Shown: positions 58,425 to 64,000 of the stretch, piece by piece
Layout of the letters: each line of letters begins with the position of its first letter
Numbering within the stretch: position 1 is the first letter of the stretch
DNA from: Antilocapra americana
Lineage: Eukaryota; Chordata; Mammalia; Artiodactyla; Antilocapridae
Assembly: GCA_007570785.1 (NCBI GenBank)
Contig: ML664161.1
Coordinates: 13,191,103-13,255,102 of the forward strand
DNA: 64,000 nucleotides
Direction of reading: 5' to 3'
The notes under the pieces: model-generated
Databases searched by the model: none
What the model was told of the DNA's origin: nothing
What the model saw: the letters and a program-made list of their open reading frames with translations, nothing else
Translations under genes and position numbers: made by a program

Positions 58425-59310
58425 TGAACTGGAATTCTGTACCCTTTGGGATGATGTGTAGGACTTGGTTCACTTCTAAGTTAATTCTCCTGTGTTCAGA
58501 GAAGATAGCTTGTGTGACTTTGGTACTCTTAAATTCACTGATATTTGTTTTATGGTCCAACACATTGCCTAAACCCCAATAATTCACCATGTGCATTTGA
58601 AAAGAACATGTATTCAATGTTTATTGATTGGAGTGTTTCATAAATGTCAGTTAGGTCAAGGTGGTAGTTAGCATTGTTCGGTCTTCTATATCTTTGCTGA
58701 CATTCTGTCTAGTTTGTGTATCAGTTTTTGAGAGTGGAATGTAAAAGTCTCTTGTTATTGTTCAAATGTCTACTTCCCCTTTCACTTCTGCTGGGTTTTG
58801 TATTACATATTCAGGAGTACTCTCATTATTTTCTTGAAAAATTGACCTTTGCATCACTATGAAATATTCCTCTCTGTCTCCAGTAATATATCTATCTTAA
58901 AGTCAATTTTGTCTGATAGTAATGTAGTCATTTCGAATTCTTGATGGTTATTGTTTGCATAGTGTATTTTTCTATCCTTTTGCTTTCAATTTAATTGAGT
59001 CTGAATCTACAGTGTGTTTTTTGTAAAAAGCATAGAGTTGAATCTTACTTTGTTTTCAGTCTGATGATGCTTACATTTGGTTTGGGTGCTTAGTCTACTT
59101 ACACTTTAGGTAATTATTGGTATGGTTGGATGCATGTCTGCTATTTTGCTGTTTATTATCAAAGTGGATGCAGCTTCAGATAAGAATTCTTTGAATTCCC
59201 AGTTTCTTTATTTGAAAGTTAACTTTCTAACCAGTGCTTCTCAGCTTGTTTTTAAATCATTATCAATTTCTGGGCTCTCACTTGTTGATTTTGATAATTT
59301 TCTATAGTTT
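58425..59310 (-). mobile_element. L1M ORF2 region, antisense
   Basis: 'agtgaactggaattctgtac', 'ttaggtcaaggtggtagtta', 'ttgagagtggaatgtaaaag', 'ttttgtctgatagtaatgta' and 'tttgggtgcttagtctactt' follow the antisense L1 ORF2 order. Fully decayed. Confidence 0.8.
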
Positions 59311-59454
59311 TATAGTTGGTTTTTGAGGGAAGAACTAGGAATGAATGTTGACAAAGATTATAGAATGGATGTAATAAATCTTTAAGAGGTAAGGTAGACA
59401 AAACTTGAAGAATAATTGTGAGAAGGATGAATTCCATGTCAATAGAATATAAAG

Positions 59455-59612
59455 GTTAAAACTGTAAGTTTAAATCCTAAGTCTGGCACTTTGGGTGGTC
59501 TTTCAAAGCCTCAGTTTCCTCATATGAAAAGCAATGTTAATAATTTTGGTGTGGGGAATTAATGCATATAAGATTGTTTGCATAGTACCGGACATCTTGT
59601 AACTTCTTAAAA
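59455..59612 (+). mobile_element. MIR SINE fragment
   Basis: 'taaatcctaagtctggcact', 'aaagcctcagtttcctcata' and 'gggaattaatgcatataaga' match MIR. Confidence 0.8.
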
Positions 59613-61284
59613 TTTGTAGCTATGATGTTAATGATTATTAGGCTATCCTTTCCTCCTATCAGATTTCTTGTTAAAGGCCACTGAAAACTGATCACAACCA
59701 CCTAGGACATACTCTGCAAGACTCTGTAGAAATTAGGGCACTTAGAATTCTTGCTAATCACCAATAAGATAAATTTAAGCAACACTGAAAGCAATTAGAA
59801 ACATACTATTTTCAATACTAAAAGTTCTAAATATGTTATGGCATAATTGTCATATTAGAAAGGAATATGATGTTTTTAAGAGACACTGTTAATTACCTTT
59901 AAAAAAGCTGTCAAATTTTCTCCAACTAATATATTCCAAAGGAGTTTTAAAAATAACGTTTATTTCTTTTCCAATTTTCCTCATTCCTTCAGCAAACACT
60001 GATTATTTTCCCTCGTGTCCTGAATAGAGATTGAAATCAATGTGGATTTAGGGTTTATTATTTGATTAGTGCGCCTGAATCATTAATGATGTGAGTTCAA
60101 CCCTTCAAATAGTTTGAATAAAGAGTTGCTGCCACAGCTCACACACAGAGAGACTAACAATCCAAGCACTCATTTCTACACATTAATATCAACTACTAAT
60201 CCATGCCCTAGACATTGCTTCAGTAGAAATAGCAAATGAATTCTAAAATACATCATGATAGTGATGTCTTTATTTATTTTTAGATATTCATAATTTAGAC
60301 TTATCATCCTTCTAAAGTATGTTTTCAATTCCTTTTACTAAACACAAGAACATAAAAGATAAAGGCAAAAAGCGATCAGGAAAGAGATAGCCAAGGAGCA
60401 GATATTATTCGACACAGAATATGAGATAGGAAGATCACTAAGACTGAGCACTTATTTTGGCTCTGATCTTCCTGGTAGCCAAGAGAAAAAGTGAAATAAT
60501 GGATCACATATTTTCATGTCTGATTAAAGGAAATGTAATAGTTCTGCAGATGACAACAATTTGTCTTACACTAAAGCTTGAAGGAATTCAATTTGACAGG
60601 ACCGTACAAGACACATTCTCTAACATTTGAAACAAAGTTTTCCTCAGGAGTTTGCAACAGATGAAAACACATTTCAACATAGTCATTTCTCAATAATTGC
60701 TTTAACTTAAGACCAAGGAAATAATATTAAATATTGGTTCAGAGAATGCTTTTAATGGTAACATCGTCTGTCATTTAAATTTCCACATCTAAGACTCGGC
60801 AGACCCATCTCATTCAATTCTTCCTATAGCAACTTATGCTCCTGTAGGTCTCCTCTGTAGCTTCCTGTGAACTTTTGCATCCAGATTCCCTCCTCCTCTG
60901 ATCACTCCTGTCCTGGTGTACCCCTAATGTTCTATCCTTGTCTCCTTCTTACTCTACATGTTTATTCTGAGCTATCTCATGAACATCCATACCAACTACA
61001 CACTGACAACTCAAACATCCAAATGACTATCCCGGGACTCTTACCTTAAGTCCAGTCCTTCACGTCAATTTCTATATGTTGGATAAGTATCAAAACTTAT
61101 TAGGTCTCCTATCAAAACCTGTTTTCCTTTTGTATTCTCTATCTTAAAAATCTATATCATTACCCAAACATTACCAGCTCCTTCTCAATTCTACCTCCTT
61201 ACTAGTTTCTATATTTCTTGGATCTTTCTCATCCTCATTATGACTGTCTTATTTCAAACTTTTCACCTTTTTATTTGTGTGCAA
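59613..61284. other. Unique non-coding DNA
   Basis: About 1.7 kb. 60870-61280 is C/T-rich and may be an old L2-type remnant, but the match is too weak to call. No gene. Confidence 0.4.
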
Positions 61285-61415
61285 GTCTGCCTTGTCACCA
61301 ATGAGTTCTTTGAAGACAGGGGTCTGATGCACCTCTAACCCCAGCACCAAGTATAGGTGGAACAAGAACCCTATTGGTTAAGTAAATACGTATTTACGGA
61401 ATGAATAAAGAAATA
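61285..61415 (+). mobile_element. L2 LINE 3' tail
   Basis: 'gagttctttgaagacagggg', 'accccagcaccaagtatagg' and 'aaatacgtatttacggaatg' then 'aataaag' fit the L2 3' terminus, highly diverged. Confidence 0.55.
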
Positions 61416-61904
61416 ATCACATGAGAATGTAGTGAAAGTGTTCTAATGTTCTTCACATCATATTTCATCAAATCTAAAAGGCTCAACTGTAAGATACAGT
61501 ATTAAGAGTCATTAAACTAAAAGAGAAAATATGATAAGAAAACATTGATTGTGAAACACATTCTAGTTTCAGGTATAGGAAACTATGAACAAAAACATAT
61601 GTTTCACAATTGATGAAAAATGATATATGTTATCTTAATTAAATCATATCACTTTAACAATGATCTGAAAAACAGAACAAATCAATGAGGTTTAAAGTCT
61701 CACAATAAATAGCTGATAGCACAAACCTCTGGGAAACTTTTTCTCTGGTTACTTTGTACAACTCTGGTTAGCTCAGTCAGGATCATTATGGTATCATACA
61801 GTTTGTGCTATTAATTAAAACAAGATTCACACACTCCAGGTGCTGTTTCTTCTTTTACCTTCTCCTGGTTCTACGCTGCCAATCACCAAGTCCAAAGAGA
61901 CTCT
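61416..61904. other. Unique non-coding DNA
   Basis: Nothing recognised. Confidence 0.4.
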
Positions 61905-62279
61905 ACGTCTGCCTGGGCTGCCATGACGAAACAACCTAGACTCAATGGGTGGTTTAAGCAACGGAAATCTATTTTCTCACAGGTTGTGAGGCTGGAACTT
62001 GAGAGCAGGGTGCCAACATGGTCAGGTTCTGGGGAGAGCTCTCCTCCTCATATGCAGATGGCTACCTTCTCACTGTGTTTCCACATGTCAGGGAGAGAAA
62101 AAGCCCTGCTTTCCCTCCCTCTTCCTGGAGAGCACTAATCCCTTCATTGAGGCCCCACTCTCATGACTTAATCTAAACCTAATTATCTCTTAAAAACTGT
62201 ACCTTCAAATATTATCACATTAGGGATTAGGGCTTCAAAGTATGAACTTCAAGGGGATGTACATACTCAGTTCATAACA
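61905..62279 (-). mobile_element. ERVL-MaLR LTR (MLT1/MST-like), antisense
   Basis: Read on the minus strand it opens TGTTATGAACTGAG, then 'agccctaatccctaatgtg', 'gtggggcctcaatgaaggga', 'cacagtgagaaggtagccat' and 'gcttaaaccacccattgag'. This is the order of MaLR LTRs. About 375 bp, essentially full length, solo. It is an old placental-mammal element without coding capacity. Confidence 0.8.
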
Positions 62280-62605
62280 GGGTCCAAATGAAGAGCCTGG
62301 CTCAATTTCTGCTCCTACCTGGGCTTCCACTCATTTTAAAAATCTTAACTATGGGAGTTAGAGAAAATAATTGAAAGAAGAAAATAATTTCACTGGTCCA
62401 GAGAAGATAGCCATCAAACTACTGCCTGTCCTCTTTATAGAGATTTTGCTTTAAGGTCACACATACATGGAGTGATTTAGTAACCCACTGAGGCTTCCAA
62501 AACTTTGCAATTATCCTCACATTCTCCCAGGAGAGGTCTTTAAATGGCAGTTTCCTCTGGAGGCACATCAGGAAAATCAACACTATCTGGGTAGGAGTGG
62601 AGGAG

Positions 62606-62670
62606 TTAGTCATTCATTCATTCAATGTTGATGGTACATCTACTATTTGCCAGCCATTCTGTCATAGCCT
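62606..62670 (-). mobile_element. L2 3' tail, antisense
   Basis: 'gtcattcattcattcaatg' followed by 'catctactatttgccagcca' is the reverse of the L2 3' end. Confidence 0.6.
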
Positions 62671-62794
62671 TAGTCCATATATCAAGGGGGGTTTAAGTGG
62701 TAGCCTACTCTAGAAACTTAACTTTAAATATAAGTTTTATCTTTTAAGCATTTGAAATGTCTTGGAAATTTAACTGCATTTCATCATTTCTGTA

Positions 62795-63012
62795 TGGGGC
62801 TTCCCAGGTGGCTCAGTGGTAAAGAAACCACTTGCAATGGAGGAGATGCATGTTCAATCCCTAGGTCAGGAAGATCCCTGAAATCTTCCTGGAGAAGAAA
62901 ATGACAATGCACTTCAGACTTCTTGCCTAATTAAACCAAAGGACAGAGAAGTCTGTCAGGCTACAGTCCATGGGGTCACAAAGAGTCTAATATGACTTAG
63001 AAACTGAGTATG
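62795..63012 (+). mobile_element. Bov-tA SINE, diverged
   Basis: 'gggcttcccaggtggctcag', 'gttcaatccctaggtcagga' and 'gctacagtccatggggtcac'. A short internal duplication 'gatccctgaaatcttcctgg' lies at the middle. Confidence 0.9.
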
Positions 63013-63242
63013 CATGTATCATTATTCTAGAAAGTCAAACTTCTAGTTACATAGCAAAGTGGGGAGGCATTTATAATAGTTTCTGCTTTAAACCCCAGAG
63101 GAAAAGATTTTCACATGATTCTTCCCCATTCCATCCACTTAACACCAGAGTCAAGTAGGGAAAGAATCTTTCCTGGCTTCATATCTAACCTAGACCTGTA
63201 CTTTTATGATTTGCTTCCCTGTTAATTGTGAAGGTAATGGCC

Positions 63243-63640
63243 CTGTTTTGTTTAAATTTATTTATTTTTTAATTGAAGGATAATTTCTTTACAGAATTGT
63301 GCTGCTTTTCACCAAACATCGACACAAATGAGCCATAAGTGTACATATGTCCCCTCCGTTTTGAACCTCCTTCCCACCTCCATCCCCATCCCACCCCTCT
63401 AGATTGTTACAGAGCCCAGGTTTGAGTTGCATGAGTCATAACAGCAAATTTCCACTGACGCTCTAGTTTACATATGGTAACATAAGTTTCCATGTTATAC
63501 TCTCCATACATACAGTGCTCTCCTTCCTAACCCTCCAGCTGTGTCCATATTTCATCAATACCATCTTTCTAGATTCCATATATATATGCATTAATATACA
63601 GTGTCAATTCTAACAAGGTGGATGAACCTAGAGTCCTGCT
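63243..63640 (-). mobile_element. Ruminant L1 3' UTR, antisense
   Basis: 'ttaattgaaggataatttct', 'cgacacaaatgagccataag', 'cctccttcccacctccatcc', 'gcaaatttccactgacgctc' and 'tagattccatatatatatgc' form the antisense 3' UTR of an artiodactyl L1 older than the L1_BT copies. Confidence 0.85.
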
Positions 63641-64000
63641 TTGTTTTGTTTTAACCTACTTTACCCACATAAAGATACTGAAGGAAAAAAGAAGAATAGC
63701 ATGGTCCCAGCTACGTGCTAGTTTTGCACCTCTTTCCCTTGTAAACATTAATTCTCTGCTTTTGTAACTGTGGGGTCTCCTATGTACTTGCTCATCCTGT
63801 GTGTACTTCCTCGAATCAAGTCAACCTTCTGTCACTGGCAAAGATGATGGTGATGATGGTGATAGAAGAGGACTTTATATTGGTTAGTTAGCGTGTTACA
63901 GGCTTTAGGAAAGGAACTTTACTTACAATAATAATATCATCAAACAGAACTCTCATGGTGTTATTTTGAGATGAAAAAAATTGAGGTTTATAGACATAAG
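63641..64000. other. Unique non-coding DNA at right edge
   Basis: A short GATGGT-type repeat at 63844-63863. Nothing else recognised. Confidence 0.4.

Noticed and set aside
1..64000. CRISPR array, operon, phage or plasmid features
   Set aside because: No regularly spaced direct repeats, no compact gene clusters and no ribosome-binding-site context. Repeat content is plainly ruminant nuclear DNA.

Overview
The window is nuclear DNA from a ruminant, most likely a bovid (cattle, sheep or goat type). The evidence is the dense mixture of lineage-specific retroposons: BovB (RTE-clade LINE), tRNA-Glu-derived Bov-tA SINEs, Bov-A2 SINEs with (AGC)n or (TTCAG)n tails, and young L1_BT-type LINE-1 fragments. 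Older mammalian repeats lie underneath (L1M, L2, MIR, MER5A, a MER1-type hAT element, one MaLR LTR). I cannot decide the species from the sequence. The stretch looks intergenic or deep-intronic. I found no intact host protein-coding gene, tRNA, rRNA, CRISPR array, prokaryotic operon or phage feature. Almost every reading frame above about 80 codons comes from a transposon or is the antisense shadow of one.

Layout. 1-2.8 kb: unique DNA with a Bov-A2, a (TA)n(TG)n microsatellite and a possible small terminal exon on the minus strand (1267-1497). 2.8-8.8 kb: an old antisense L1M broken up by a Bov-A2, a BovB tail and a 3-kb BovB (4520-7500). 9.35-10.86 kb: an L1_BT 3' part with clear flanking duplications. 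11.7-16.8 kb: two antisense BovB copies. One carries a 438-bp solo LTR with a perfect 6-bp target duplication; the other carries an unexplained copy of a nearby 135-bp segment. 18.29-18.62 kb: an exon-like open block with good splice signals and one in-frame stop. 20.4-21.7 kb: a Bov-tA/L1_BT tandem and a further Bov-tA. 22.3-27.0 kb: a sense BovB nested inside an antisense BovB. 27-34 kb: mostly unique DNA with MIRs. 34-46 kb: scattered Bov-tA, BovB, L2-like, L1, a perfect-looking hairpin (39515-39600) and a hAT relic. 46-49.1 kb: an antisense BovB holding two younger BovB inserts in opposite orientations. 50.6-54.3 kb: an antisense L1M carrying a 72-bp MITE-like insert, then a BovB with the best preserved reverse-transcriptase frame (52816-53730). 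54.9-64 kb: old repeats (MER5A, MIR, L1M, L2, MaLR LTR) with a few Bov-tA and L1 inserts.

No genes work together here. What the region records is the order of retroposition: L1M, L2, MIR and MaLR first, then BovB in several waves (including BovB into BovB), then Bov-tA, L1_BT and a lineage-specific ERV. Many Bov-tA copies keep 8-12 bp target-site duplications, so their edges are given to the base. The items most worth checking are the exon-like block at 18.29 kb, the copied segment at 16.46 kb, the hairpin at 39.5 kb, the 72-bp MITE at 50.82 kb, and the nested BovB groups with their large inverted repeats. I see no previously undescribed multi-gene system and do not claim one.
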